Assembly (NCBI RefSeq): GCF_014901205.1
Contig: NZ_JACNMU010000004.1
Span: forward strand, 186,001 to 250,000
DNA from: Meridianimarinicoccus sp. MJW13
GTDB lineage: Bacteria > Pseudomonadota > Alphaproteobacteria > Rhodobacterales > Rhodobacteraceae
Direction of reading: 5' to 3'
Length of the DNA stretch: 64,000 nt
Shown: in pieces, positions 47,282 to 56,543 of the stretch
Layout of the letters: every line of letters begins with the position of its first letter
How positions within the stretch are numbered: position 1 is the first letter of the stretch
Made by a program: the position numbers and the translations under genes
Notes under the pieces: generated by a model
Databases searched by the model: none
Seen by the model: the letters and a program-made list of their open reading frames with translations, nothing else
What the model was told of the DNA's origin: nothing

Positions 47282-49801
47282 CTACTCTGCCGCGCTGGAA
47301 TCCAAGCCAAGTTTTTTTTGTGGCTCAGTCCGGCGGATCAGCGCCTGTGCCAGGGCTTTGGGATCGTCGGCCAATGCCAGCGGCAGCAGGTGACCGTTGA
47401 CAGCCGGGGCCACCCCCTCGGCCTGGCCGCCCAGATCGAAGCAGAAGACCGGCAACCCGGTCGAGATCGCCTCGCGCGTGGTATAGGAGAATGTCTCGGG
47501 CCAGATCGACGGGATGAACCAGCGGTCGATGCCGTATGTGGCGGCAAGCCGGGGAAGATCGTCCAGCGCATAGCGCCCGTGCACAGTCACATGGGCAGGC
47601 GGCGTATGGGCCGGATCGACGCGGCCGATGATGGTCAGACTATGCCGCGCGGGATCCAGCACACCGCCCAGCCGCGCCACGACCTCGGCCCCTTTCTGGA
47701 ACCCGATGTCGCCCAGCACACCGATGCCCGGCGTGCCGGTGGCCGGCGGGGTGATCCGCGGCACCACGTGGGTGTCGCCATGCGGCAGCAGCCGAATACG
47801 ATCCGCGGCCTGCGGATAGGCTTGCGCCACGATGTCCCGGCTGGCGCGGGAGAACACCACCAGCGCCCCGGCAGCCGCTACCAGACGCCCCCATTCGGCC
47901 CGCCATTGCTCCAGCGACACCGGCGTGCCATCGGGCCGCGACGTGGCATGGGCGTCGTCTTCCGTACCCGGATGCGGAACGCCGCGATAGTGTCCGTCCC
48001 TGTCCAGCAGGGTGTAGGACGGGCTGACGGGGAAGTAGTCGTGGAACAGAACCTCGATCACGTCCCGGTCGGGCTGGATCAGGTCCAACAGCGCGCCGGG
48101 CAGGCCAACCGGATCGCCGTCGCCAACGCCGCAGGAATAGACCAGCCGGCGCGTGCCAGGACCCGCGAACAGGCCCCGCAGGGTGTCGCTGCTGCCGGTT
48201 GCGGCAGAAAGAACCTCATCCGGCGTGTGCAATTCGATCCGCCAACGGCGATCTCCGCCGACACGCACCACGATTGCGGCACCGTAGTCGTCCAGATCTT
48301 CCAACACGCGGCGCGCCAGATAGTGCTCGGCCCCGCCGCCCAGCGAATGACCCAGATAGATCGGCAGCGGCGCATCCTTCAGGGTCAAAGCCCAGGCGAT
48401 CCCAAGCGCCAATCGGGGCGCGGACAGGGGGTCGGCACGGATGAAATCCTGCACCTCGCCATCATAGGACGGATAGCGCCGGGCCACGGTGGCGTTGTTC
48501 TTCGCCACCAGCGCCTGCTTGGTGGCACTGCCGAACGAGGCGCCGCCGCGATGTTCCACGAACAGATTGGCCAGCCCGATGTGCCGCCCGCCAAGCGCGC
48601 GCGCTTTCTGGCACCAGTCGACTTCTTCGCCGTATCCCTTGCCGAAGACGGTATCGAAGCTTGGCAGCTTCTCAAGGAAGTCGCGGTTGAGCGCCATGCA
48701 GAAGCCCACGCCGGTGGGCACCACGACCCTCGCCAGCCTTGGTGACAGGGCGGCTGCGGCTGCGTCCAATGCGTCGACCTGATCCGGGGCAAGATCGCTG
48801 CGGCTCACGATCCTTGGAACCGAGAGGATCTCGGCATCGTTGGACATCGGCGTGACCGAGGCCACGTTTTCCATGTCCGTCAGCGGCGCCAGCAGGCGCG
48901 ACGCCCAGCCCGCAGGCACCATCGCGTCCGAGTTCAGAAGGATGACCGGATCAGGACACTCCAGCGCCCTTGCGAACGCGCGGTTGACGCTTCCGATGAA
49001 GCCGAGGTTTTCGGGGTTTTCCAGCAGTTCGACCGGCATCGGCAATCGCGCGGCCTCGGGCCCCTTGATCCAGTCGCGCAGGAAGGGACGCACACGTTCG
49101 TCGGGCGAGGCATCTTCGACCAGTACCAACCGCCCTGATACGTCCGTGTGCCGTGACAGGCGCGACAGCAGGTCCGGCAAAAGATCGAAGGCGTTGTAGA
49201 TGGGGACGATGATCGTGGCGGCAAGGTTCGGGTTGGCCGTGACGGCAGAGGCTTCAAACAGGCCATCCGGCAGGTCCAGCGTGCGCGCAGTCAGCGCCGC
49301 GGTCAGCCCCAGCCTGTCGCGCATTCGCGCGTAGGCGGCCTCGTCGCCGTGTACCACTGCCGCGATGACGTCCGGCACATTCCGCAGCCCCAGCCACGCC
49401 AGCCTCAGGGCCGCGCCGGGCAGTCGGACGCGACGCTGCCACTTGCCGGGACAGGGCAGATCGATCACTCGTACCCGCGCCGCTGTTTCGCAGGCCAATC
49501 TCAGGGCCCGCCCATCCCAGGGGGCTTCGATCAGGAAGCCCGGATCGGCGGTGATGTCACCCGCCGGCACATCCGGCCGGGCAAAGCGGTCGCTGACCGG
49601 CAAATCCCCTGTCGTCATCAAGAGGTGAAGGGTCTGGTCCTGCGACCATCCTTCGATGCGCACGCGGCCCTGCGCAAAACCGAGGGTATCCACGCAGCCA
49701 ACAATCTCGCCATGCCGGTCCCGGATGACCTTGGGGCCAAGCTGCATCTGCAACCCTGCAGTAGAGAAGCGACGAAACAGGGAGAGAGCTCTGCTAAGCA
49801 T
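47282..49801 (-). CDS. Large two-module glycosyltransferase, copy B
   Basis: An 839-residue tandem paralogue of copy A with the same modules: N-terminal beta domain (GCVDTLGFAQGRVRIEGWSQ), GT2 (ATIIVPIYNAFDLLPDLL, LVLVEDASPDE, LLNSDAMVP, GYGEEVDWC) and GT-B-like (VLFHDYFPVSPSYTLLDRDG, GVLGDIGFQKGA, IPSIWPETFSYTTREAIS). All expected catalytic residues appear present, so it may transfer two sugars in one chain. The ATG at 49801 starts the conserved part, and the frame stays open upstream through the small gene. It lies 64 bp before copy A. Confidence 0.87.
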   Translation of the reverse strand: MLSRALSLFRRFSTAGLQMQLGPKVIRDRHGEIVGCVDTLGFAQGRVRIEGWSQDQTLHLLMTTGDLPVSDRFARPDVPAGDITADPGFLIEAPWDGRALRLACETAARVRVIDLPCPGKWQRRVRLPGAALRLAWLGLRNVPDVIAAVVHGDEAAYARMRDRLGLTAALTARTLDLPDGLFEASAVTANPNLAATIIVPIYNAFDLLPDLLSRLSRHTDVSGRLVLVEDASPDERVRPFLRDWIKGPEAARLPMPVELLENPENLGFIGSVNRAFARALECPDPVILLNSDAMVPAGWASRLLAPLTDMENVASVTPMSNDAEILSVPRIVSRSDLAPDQVDALDAAAAALSPRLARVVVPTGVGFCMALNRDFLEKLPSFDTVFGKGYGEEVDWCQKARALGGRHIGLANLFVEHRGGASFGSATKQALVAKNNATVARRYPSYDGEVQDFIRADPLSAPRLALGIAWALTLKDAPLPIYLGHSLGGGAEHYLARRVLEDLDDYGAAIVVRVGGDRRWRIELHTPDEVLSAATGSSDTLRGLFAGPGTRRLVYSCGVGDGDPVGLPGALLDLIQPDRDVIEVLFHDYFPVSPSYTLLDRDGHYRGVPHPGTEDDAHATSRPDGTPVSLEQWRAEWGRLVAAAGALVVFSRASRDIVAQAYPQAADRIRLLPHGDTHVVPRITPPATGTPGIGVLGDIGFQKGAEVVARLGGVLDPARHSLTIIGRVDPAHTPPAHVTVHGRYALDDLPRLAATYGIDRWFIPSIWPETFSYTTREAISTGLPVFCFDLGGQAEGVAPAVNGHLLPLALADDPKALAQALIRRTEPQKKLGLDSSAAE

Positions 49802-49842
49802 TGGTAGGACCCGGTACGAGAGCGCCGTCAGGCGTGACGGTG

Positions 49843-50259
49843 TTACAGGTTGGCCAACTCGTAAACAAACATCTGGCCGCGGAATGGAACCGACAGATGC
49901 ACCACTCCGCCGGTGCAGTCCAGATCCTCCCGAAACCCGGCTATATTCTGTGCGCCGAGGCACAGTTTGGGATCGGGGTCGGGGATCGGGAACCGCTCGG
50001 TGATCTTGATCTGGCCGGTTCGGGTCTCCAGGAAAAGGCTCTCGCTTTGGCACCAGCCTTCCACACGCACCGATCTTCCGTTGAAGACCAGCTTGTCGAC
50101 CCGGCCAAGTGTCTTGCCGTTGAAGCCGGCCAGAACAACGGGCGTGAACCATGCGCCGCCCAAAAGACCGCGGACCCGTCGCAGTATGCGCCGTCTGACC
50201 CCGGTCACGGTCATGGATGCGCCCACATCGGCCCCGTTGGTCTGGCCTTGCGTCGTCAT
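49843..50259 (-). CDS. Free-standing N-terminal domain of the large glycosyltransferases
   Basis: A 138-residue protein I cannot name. Its centre (LGRVDKLVFNGRSVRVEGWC, then FLETRTGQIKITERFPIPDP) parallels the first 100 residues of copy B. So the same beta-rich domain occurs once alone and twice fused. It ends 41 bp before copy B. It could be an accessory glycan-binding or assembly subunit, or the stump of a third, deleted copy. No signal peptide is visible. Confidence 0.7.
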   Translation of the reverse strand: MTTQGQTNGADVGASMTVTGVRRRILRRVRGLLGGAWFTPVVLAGFNGKTLGRVDKLVFNGRSVRVEGWCQSESLFLETRTGQIKITERFPIPDPDPKLCLGAQNIAGFREDLDCTGGVVHLSVPFRGQMFVYELANL

Positions 50260-50277
50260 CCGGGACCCTAGGCCTGC

Positions 50278-50847
50278 TTAGCGCGCAATGCGGCGGGCGA
50301 TGGTTTCCGCCAATTCCGTGATGGCGCGCGATTGGGCCTGCGCGACGGCGTGCGGCGTGTCACCTGTCAGCGGCGTGGTGATGTCAAACTGCCCCGAACG
50401 GTCGGCCAGCCCCGAGGCCACCGGCGAGATCGCATACTGGCCTTTCAGGCGAAACACACCGCTGGCATCGCCGTGCATCTGGCTGACGCGCACCTGCACC
50501 TGCGCGGCGGGCGAATCGGTGAAGGGCCAGGGTTCTGCCGCCACCCTTGCGCCGGTGATGGTGCCAAGGGCATCGGCCAGCGCATAAGTGCTGGCGCGCG
50601 ACGGGGTGTCGGCCCAGAGGTTGCCAGACAGCGTTTCCAGCCCGCCATCTTCGTTCAGCAGAACGATCTCATCGGCATCCGCATAGCGTGGCAGCGACAT
50701 GTCGCGCACCTCGATCGAGGACACCAGCGGGCGCAGACGCAGACTGGTCGACGCCTCGGGCAAGGGGATCTGCGTGTCGATGCCACCGCATCCGGCAACA
50801 AGGCCAAGCAGGATCACGGCGAAAGGGCGGAAAAAGCGCATGGTCAT
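50278..50847 (-). CDS. pqiC: PqiC-like outer-membrane lipoprotein
   Basis: A 189-residue lipoprotein: the leader ends in LVAGC, a lipobox with Cys20. It resembles the ABC-type transport auxiliary (DUF330/PqiC) family, with LRPLVSSIEVRDMSLPRYAD and LAETIARRI. In E. coli PqiC anchors the PqiB tunnel at the outer membrane. Its ATG overlaps the stop of pqiB. Confidence 0.88.
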   Translation of the reverse strand: MTMRFFRPFAVILLGLVAGCGGIDTQIPLPEASTSLRLRPLVSSIEVRDMSLPRYADADEIVLLNEDGGLETLSGNLWADTPSRASTYALADALGTITGARVAAEPWPFTDSPAAQVQVRVSQMHGDASGVFRLKGQYAISPVASGLADRSGQFDITTPLTGDTPHAVAQAQSRAITELAETIARRIAR

Positions 50848-53528
50848 CGTCCAACAAGCAGGGAATTGGGTTTGCGTTCAATGGTGCGGGCCAGCGAGGT
50901 CACAGCCTGCGCCGCATCCCGCATGTCGCGGATCGCGGCCAGGGTCTGGGCGCTGAACTGCGACCGCTCGCCATAGGTGGCCATCAGGGCCTCGGACTGG
51001 CGCACCAGCCCGTCCAGACGTGCCGCTAGTTCAGGCAGATCGGCGGCGGCGGCGGCCACTGCGTCGGCGGCGGAACTGGCCGAGGCCAGCATGGCGTTGG
51101 TATTGGCCACCGCCCCGCCTTCGCGCAGTTCGGCCAAGGCCGCACCCAACTCGTCCAGCGCATAGGCCAGCGCCGGCGGGATCTGCGCGGTTTCATCGGA
51201 ACTGACCAGCGCTTCGGCGCTGTTCACCAGACTGGTGGCCGAGGCCATCAACTCGTTCAGCGGCAGTTCCTCGGCGGTGCGGGCAACCGCGTCGATGCGC
51301 GCCACAAGGTCCGGCAAGCCGGCAGAGGCGGATTCGATGGACTGGGCAATCTCGTCCGTCCGGCCCAGGGCGGCCAGAAGCGCGTCCACCTCGGGGCCTT
51401 CACGCAGGCGGCTTGTGATCTGTTCCACATCCGCCACCGTTGCCGTCACCGTCTGCAGCGCCGCGTTCAACTGACCCGGCAGCGCCTGCGTATCGGGCGA
51501 GGACGCCACCGCATCGACCGAGGCCACCAGCGTCGCGGCCCGCGACACCAGATCCTGCAACGGCAGCCCGGCGGCGGTGCTGGCCAGCGTCTGGATGTTG
51601 GCGATGATCGGGTCCAGCCCGGACACCGTGCCTTCGACGTCCTTCGCGATGGTATCGACCCGCGCCATGGCCGCCACCAGCGAGTCCACGGCGGTCGAGG
51701 CGGCAAATTCGTTGACCATCTTGCGCACGTCGCCGACCGAGGTTTCCACATCCGCAAGGATGCGCGTCAGGCTGTCGGGCATGGTGGTGAAATCGGGACT
51801 GCTGATGACCGTATTGGCCGATGCCACCACGGCCGTGGCTTCTTCGATCAACTGGTCCAGCGGCAGATCATTGGCCTTGACCAGCAACGCCTGAATTTCG
51901 GCGGTGATCTGGGGCAGGCCGTTGCTGACCTCGGCCACCCGGCTGGCGACCTGTTCGGTGCTTTTCAAGGTGGCCACCAGGCTGGCGGCAGCCTCGCTCT
52001 GCTGCACCTGATCAAGGATGGATTTCAGGCTGACCAGCGAGGCCGCGGCATCGGTCACGGCTTCGGTCACCGCATCCGACCCGACAAGCTTGCGGAAATC
52101 CTCGATCAGTCCCAGCACTTCGGCCGGGGCATCCTGCACGCCGTCCGAAGCCACCACGCTGTTGACATGGTCGATCAGGTCGGTGACCGCCTTGAACATG
52201 TCCTCGTAAGGCAGGTTCACGATCCGCTCGGCGGCGGTCTGCATGGAGCCCGCAACATCGGTGATGTTGGACGCCGTGGCCGGGATCACCGGACGTCCGG
52301 TGGTCAGGCTGGCCAGATTGGCGGGTGGCGCATCCGCCACCTGCACGAGATCGACGCGCAGCGAGGTGCCCAGCAGCCCCTGGCTGACCAGTTGCGCCCG
52401 GTACCCCTTTCCGACCTGTTCGGCCACAAGTTCGATCGTGCGGACCTCTGCATCATCGCCCGAGATCCCAAACCGGTCCGGCAGCAGGCGCACATCGACG
52501 CGCATCATGACTTTCGGCTCGTCGCCGCTTTCATCCAGAAAACTGCCCAGCCCGATGACGGACCCAACCGTCAGGCCGCGAAACTTCACCGGAGCGCCCG
52601 TGGCCAGACCATCGATGGACCCATCGAAAAGGATCGAGAACGGCACTTCGGCGCCGACAACTTCGATCACCGAGGCACTTCCGGCAGCATCGCGCGAGGC
52701 AAAGACGCTGAAGGAATGCCCCTTGCCGATTTCCTGGGCATCCAGCGCCAGGTTTTCGAAGGCGACCCCGCCCTTGATGATCGACGTCAGGTTGCCGATG
52801 TCCAGCTTCAGACCGCCGGTGCCCAGCGAGACATTGATGCCCGACGCGCTCCAGAACCGTGTGCCGGTTGTAACGAGGTGATGATAAGGGGCGCGCACGA
52901 AGGCCTGTGCCGTCACCAGCGAACCGTCGTCCGACAGCACCGGACGGTCGATCAACCCGACCTCGACACCCTTGTAGAGGATCGGTGCCCCGGCCGCGAT
53001 GCGCCCGCCCAGCGGCGCGGTCAGCAGGAACTCGACCCCCTCTTCGTTCTGCGAAAACAGCGGCTGCTTGGCCAGACCGACGAATGTCGACCGTGGCATG
53101 CCAGGATCCGCATCCCATGCGCCTTCCAGAAACACACCGCCCAGAAGCGTTGCCAGACCGCTGACGCCCTGTGCGGAAATCTCGGGCCGGACGATCCAGA
53201 ACTCGGCATCGGCATCCACGTAAGGCGCGATGGATTTGTCGAGCCGCACCTCGACGATCACATTGGTCAGCCCGGTGCCGAAGGTCACGTTCTCGACCTT
53301 GCCAACGGTGACATCCCGAAATTTCAGCTCGGTCTCGCCCGCGACCACCCCTTCACCGTTGTTGAAGGTGATCTCGATCAGCGGGCCGCGCCCGGCCAGC
53401 GATTGCCATGTCATGAACCCAGCCAGCGACAGCGCGATCAGCGGCACCAGCCAGATCATGGTCAGCCCGGCCATACCGCGCGGCTTGCGCATTTCGACTT
53501 CAAGCTCGCTCGGTCCGCTTTCGCTCAC
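50844..53528 (-). CDS. pqiB: PqiB-like MCE protein with long repeat tail
   Basis: An 894-residue inner-membrane-anchored protein; E. coli PqiB has about 546. One span lies at residues 20-40, followed by three MCE domains (about 45-150, 160-275 and 290-400), which form hexameric rings for lipid passage across the periplasm. Residues 439-855 are helical and hold four repeat units beginning at LPYEDM 439, LPLDQL 555, LPLQDL 655 and LPLNEL 755. The start is the GTG at 53528, inside the pqiA gene; the ATG at 53492 is an alternative. The operon order pqiA-pqiB-pqiC is conserved. Confidence 0.9.
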   Translation of the reverse strand: MSESGPSELEVEMRKPRGMAGLTMIWLVPLIALSLAGFMTWQSLAGRGPLIEITFNNGEGVVAGETELKFRDVTVGKVENVTFGTGLTNVIVEVRLDKSIAPYVDADAEFWIVRPEISAQGVSGLATLLGGVFLEGAWDADPGMPRSTFVGLAKQPLFSQNEEGVEFLLTAPLGGRIAAGAPILYKGVEVGLIDRPVLSDDGSLVTAQAFVRAPYHHLVTTGTRFWSASGINVSLGTGGLKLDIGNLTSIIKGGVAFENLALDAQEIGKGHSFSVFASRDAAGSASVIEVVGAEVPFSILFDGSIDGLATGAPVKFRGLTVGSVIGLGSFLDESGDEPKVMMRVDVRLLPDRFGISGDDAEVRTIELVAEQVGKGYRAQLVSQGLLGTSLRVDLVQVADAPPANLASLTTGRPVIPATASNITDVAGSMQTAAERIVNLPYEDMFKAVTDLIDHVNSVVASDGVQDAPAEVLGLIEDFRKLVGSDAVTEAVTDAAASLVSLKSILDQVQQSEAAASLVATLKSTEQVASRVAEVSNGLPQITAEIQALLVKANDLPLDQLIEEATAVVASANTVISSPDFTTMPDSLTRILADVETSVGDVRKMVNEFAASTAVDSLVAAMARVDTIAKDVEGTVSGLDPIIANIQTLASTAAGLPLQDLVSRAATLVASVDAVASSPDTQALPGQLNAALQTVTATVADVEQITSRLREGPEVDALLAALGRTDEIAQSIESASAGLPDLVARIDAVARTAEELPLNELMASATSLVNSAEALVSSDETAQIPPALAYALDELGAALAELREGGAVANTNAMLASASSAADAVAAAAADLPELAARLDGLVRQSEALMATYGERSQFSAQTLAAIRDMRDAAQAVTSLARTIERKPNSLLVGR
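50969..52214 (-). repeat. Four tandem 100-residue helical repeats in PqiB
   Basis: The units start at residues 439, 555, 655 and 755 with LP(L/Y)xx(L/M); the last three are exactly 100 residues apart. Shared positions are A-x-x-x-V-x-S about 10 residues on, SSPD/SSDE, then P-x-x-L, and near the end GLPxL or GLDPI. The pattern implies duplications of one helical unit. Confidence 0.8.
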
Positions 53529-54150
53529 TCGGTTTATCCCCGTAGGCGTCCCAGATCAGCCGTGGGTCCAGACTGAGTGCCGAGAACATTGTAAAGATGA
53601 CGGTCGCTGCAAAGCAGATCGCCGCGATGCCGGGATAGATGTCGGCAACGCCGCCAAGATGGACCAGCGCCGACAGAATGGCCACGACGAATACGTCAAT
53701 CATCGACCAGCGACCGATGAATTCCACCACTTCATACAGAAGATGCAGCCGATGCGGGTCCCGGTTGCCGGGAAACTGGATCATCAGGGCCAGATAGGCG
53801 ACGGCAAAGAACTTCGCCACCGGGATGACGACCGAGGCCAGAATCACCACGGCGCCGACAAAAACGTCGCCATGGTGGATCAGCTCCAGCGCGCCGCCCA
53901 GGATGGTCGAGGAAAACCGCGCCACAAGGGTATCGGTGATCATCATCGGATAGATGTTGGCGGGGATGAAGGCGATCAGCCCGGCAAGCCACCAGGCCCA
54001 GACCCGTTGCAGGCTGTTGACATACCGGCTTTGCAGCGGCGACCAGCAGCGCGAACACTCTGTTTGCGTGATCGGCGCAACCAGACCGCAATGGCCGCAA
54101 CCGACCAGCCCGGCCTGTCGCGCGGTCACCTTTTTCCCAGAACGCGCCAT
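53500..54150 (-). CDS. pqiA: PqiA-like membrane protein, C-terminal half
   Basis: A 216-residue protein with an N-terminal zinc-ribbon pattern (CGHC and CSRC) and four membrane spans, matching the second half of E. coli PqiA. In this window PqiA is split into two separate genes, this one and the gene at 54126-54770, with a 25-bp overlap. Together they would form the inner-membrane part of the Pqi lipid transport system. Confidence 0.87.
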   Translation of the reverse strand: MARSGKKVTARQAGLVGCGHCGLVAPITQTECSRCWSPLQSRYVNSLQRVWAWWLAGLIAFIPANIYPMMITDTLVARFSSTILGGALELIHHGDVFVGAVVILASVVIPVAKFFAVAYLALMIQFPGNRDPHRLHLLYEVVEFIGRWSMIDVFVVAILSALVHLGGVADIYPGIAAICFAATVIFTMFSALSLDPRLIWDAYGDKPSERKRTERA

Positions 54151-54770
54151 ATGGACCTTTCACAGATCATGGTGTCTTTGGCAGCGATCAGCAGGACCAG
54201 CCCGACGAACGCCCAGAAGGCCGACCCGAAGCCGACCGATGCCAGGCCGACGATCTTGACCAGAGCGACGGCGACGCCAAGGATGAAAATCTCGGCCATG
54301 GCCCAGGGGCGCAGACGCATCGCCACGCGAAACGCCAGCCCGGCATGGGCCGCGGGCGGGCGCCCCAAGGCCAGCGGCCCCAGCGCATAGATGATGCCCG
54401 CAAGACGCCCCACCGGCAGCAGGATGATCAGCGCAGCGACGATCACCGATAGCGGCGCCATCATGCCCGATGCCTCGGCAAAGGCGGTCACCGCGTCAAG
54501 GACCGAAGCTGCGCTGGAGAGGCCCGACGCCTCGATTTCGAGAAACGGAAAGGACACCGCTGCGATCATCAGGATCAGCGCCCCGAAGGCCAGCGACACG
54601 ATGGTGGCAATCGCCCCGCGACGGGGCGACAGCAGGACAGAATGACACCGCGCACAGCGCGCCGTGGCGCCAACCGGCACAGAGGCCAGGTTGTGCAGGC
54701 AATCGCAGTGCGGGCAAGCAATCAGATTGTCCAGCCGATCAGGGCGCAGGGACGGTTCAGCAAGGGTCAT
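54126..54770 (-). CDS. PqiA-like membrane protein, N-terminal half
   Basis: A 214-residue protein with a zinc-ribbon pattern (CPHC and CARC, about residues 18-39) and four spans, matching the first half of PqiA. I used the ATG at 54770 (MTLAEPSLRPD); an in-frame ATG at 54815 is equally possible, and neither has a clear ribosome site. It follows znuA by about 70 bp but belongs functionally with the pqi genes. Confidence 0.83.
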   Translation of the reverse strand: MTLAEPSLRPDRLDNLIACPHCDCLHNLASVPVGATARCARCHSVLLSPRRGAIATIVSLAFGALILMIAAVSFPFLEIEASGLSSAASVLDAVTAFAEASGMMAPLSVIVAALIILLPVGRLAGIIYALGPLALGRPPAAHAGLAFRVAMRLRPWAMAEIFILGVAVALVKIVGLASVGFGSAFWAFVGLVLLIAAKDTMICERSIWRVLGKR

Positions 54771-54837
54771 GCGCGGATAGTGGGATGTGTCGCGCCCCGG
54801 CACAAGCCCCGCCATTGCTTCGGGCGCGGCAAACTTG

Positions 54838-55815
54838 TCATGAGGACAGGCATTCGACCAGCGTTTCGGCCAGCCCGGACAGCAGGTGCGGGTAAAGCTG
54901 CGGGCCGGGAACAAGACCGGCGCCCAGCGGATCCATGACGCGCACCGCGACACCGCTGGTTTCGAACACGGCTTGCACCAGCTTGGGATCGAACTGCGGC
55001 TCGGTAAAGACACAGACAATGCCATGCTCGGCCACCGCCGCCTTGATGCTTGCGATCCGGGCCGCTCCCGGATCGACGGCGTCCGATACCGCCACGGCGC
55101 CGGTGGCCGGGATGCCGAAGGCGGCTTCGAAGTATTGATAGGCGTCATGGTAGACAATGAAGGGTCGATCCCGGACCGGCGCCAGTGCGGTTTCGATCTG
55201 CGCCGTCAACCGCACGAGGTCATCCCGCGCCGATTGCGCGTTGTCGCGATAGGTCGCGGCATTGTCAGGGTCTTGCGCCGCAAGGCTGTCGGCAATGATG
55301 TCGAGCCACGTCATGGCATTGGCCGGGTCCAGCCACATGTGCGGATCGGTGCTGCCGTGATCATGATTGTCGTGGCCTTCGTGATCATCGTGCCCCTCAT
55401 GATCATCGTGCCCCTCATGGTCATCGTGGTCGTCATGGGGCTCCCTGTCCTCGGCAAACACCGGGATATCGCGGCTGGGCAATTGCAGCACGCCCGGCGC
55501 GTCGGACAGCGTGATCACCGCCTCTTCCGCCGCCAGCGATCCCAGCGCTTTGTCCAGCCAGGGCGTCAGCCCTGCCCCCACATGAAAGATCACGTCGGCC
55601 TGTTGCAGCGCCCGCGCCTGCGAGGGCCGCATGGCATGGTCGTGCGGACTGGCACCGGGCAGGACCAGCATTTCCGGCGCGCCGACGCCGTCCATCACGC
55701 GCGCGACCAGTGCATGCACCGGCGCGATATCCGTGACCACATCCGGCGCGGCCTGGACGGGGGCGGTGGCCAGAAAGCCAACAGCAAGAACGGGGACGAG
55801 ACGGGAAAAGGGCAT
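54838..55815 (-). CDS. znuA: Zinc ABC transporter binding protein
   Basis: A 325-residue periplasmic zinc receptor with signal peptide (to about APVQAA). PGASPHDHAMRPSQ carries the first zinc-site histidine, DPHMWLDP the next, and YHDAYQYF the third. Between them (55355-55438) is a His/Asp-rich loop with three HDDHEG hexads, thought to collect zinc. The ATG at 55815 is used; a GTG lies 9 bases upstream. It is divergent from zur with a dyad in the gap. No znuB or znuC follows. Confidence 0.93.
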   Translation of the reverse strand: MPFSRLVPVLAVGFLATAPVQAAPDVVTDIAPVHALVARVMDGVGAPEMLVLPGASPHDHAMRPSQARALQQADVIFHVGAGLTPWLDKALGSLAAEEAVITLSDAPGVLQLPSRDIPVFAEDREPHDDHDDHEGHDDHEGHDDHEGHDNHDHGSTDPHMWLDPANAMTWLDIIADSLAAQDPDNAATYRDNAQSARDDLVRLTAQIETALAPVRDRPFIVYHDAYQYFEAAFGIPATGAVAVSDAVDPGAARIASIKAAVAEHGIVCVFTEPQFDPKLVQAVFETSGVAVRVMDPLGAGLVPGPQLYPHLLSGLAETLVECLSS

Positions 55816-55831
55816 CGGGCGCACTCACGTT

Positions 55832-55844
55832 ATTGTATAACAAT
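55832..55844. promoter_or_regulatory. Candidate Zur box between znuA and zur
   Basis: ATTGTATAACAAT is a 13-bp dyad (ATTGT and ACAAT around ATA), AT-rich in GC-rich surroundings, 17 bases from the znuA start and 51 from the zur start. It resembles the TGTTATAACA-type sites of alphaproteobacterial Zur. Confidence 0.6.
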
Positions 55845-55894
55845 TGTGCCTCACGTAGAACCTTCTCACCGCCAGCGCAACCCGGAGCCTGTCC

Positions 55895-56377
55895 TTGTCC
55901 GACCCAGCCCCCCCCTTGGAAGGGTTTGCCGCCCATGATCACCGGCGCTGCCGCACCGAAACCCTGGCCGTCGCCGAACGCCTGAGTACCGAACGCGGCC
56001 TGAAGCTGACACCGATCCGCCGACGGGTGCTGGAGATCCTGCTGGAAGGCCACCGCGCCCTTGGTGCCTATGACATCCTGCACCGGCTGGCGCAGGACGG
56101 GTTGGGCAGCCAGCCGCCGGTGGCCTATCGGGCGCTGAACTTCCTGCGGGATCTGGGCGTTGTGCATCGCATCGAGAAACTCAACGCCTTCGTGGTGTGC
56201 ACCCATCCGCGCGATGCCCATGTGCCAGCATTCCTGATCTGCCGGAAATGCAGTTCGGTGGCCGAAGCCTCGGCGCCCTCACAAGGCGGCTTGCTGGGTG
56301 CTGCGGCGCAGGCCGGGTTTGCCATCGAAACCTCGGTCCTGGAGGCCGAAGGCCTGTGCCCGGACTGCCAGGGATAG
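55895..56377 (+). CDS. zur: Fur-family zinc uptake regulator
   Basis: A 160-residue Fur-type repressor. The winged helix reads LTPIRRRVLEILLEGHRALGAYDIL and PPVAYRALNFLRDLGVVHRI. The structural zinc site is formed by CRKC (about 115-118) and CPDC at the C-terminus. Start: the TTG at 55895 with CCGGAG 7 bases before it; no ATG fits. It should repress znuA, its divergent neighbour, when zinc is plentiful. Downstream is a glycan gene and not znuCB, unlike many relatives. Confidence 0.9.
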   Translation: MSDPAPPLEGFAAHDHRRCRTETLAVAERLSTERGLKLTPIRRRVLEILLEGHRALGAYDILHRLAQDGLGSQPPVAYRALNFLRDLGVVHRIEKLNAFVVCTHPRDAHVPAFLICRKCSSVAEASAPSQGGLLGAAAQAGFAIETSVLEAEGLCPDCQG

Positions 56378-56543
56378 GCCTGGGTAAAACTGCATCCCAC
56401 AACCCCCTGGCCCACCCGCATCGGGTCAATCAATTCCCGTCGTCTGTTTGACAAAACCCACAGATGCTTTGTAAGCCCGTTGAACCCCGGTCATCCCAGC
56501 CAGCCCGACCGGACCCACCGATGACGTACGCGGGACTTCATGC

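Noticed and set aside
47218-47310. Longer N-terminus of the large glycosyltransferase copy A
   Set aside because: It would begin with TTG inside copy B, lacks a ribosome site and does not align with copy B, whereas the TTG at 47217 does.
55355-55438. Short tandem DNA repeat that looks like a small array
   Set aside because: It is the coding sequence for the His/Asp-rich HDDHEG loop of ZnuA, with no spacers as in a CRISPR array.
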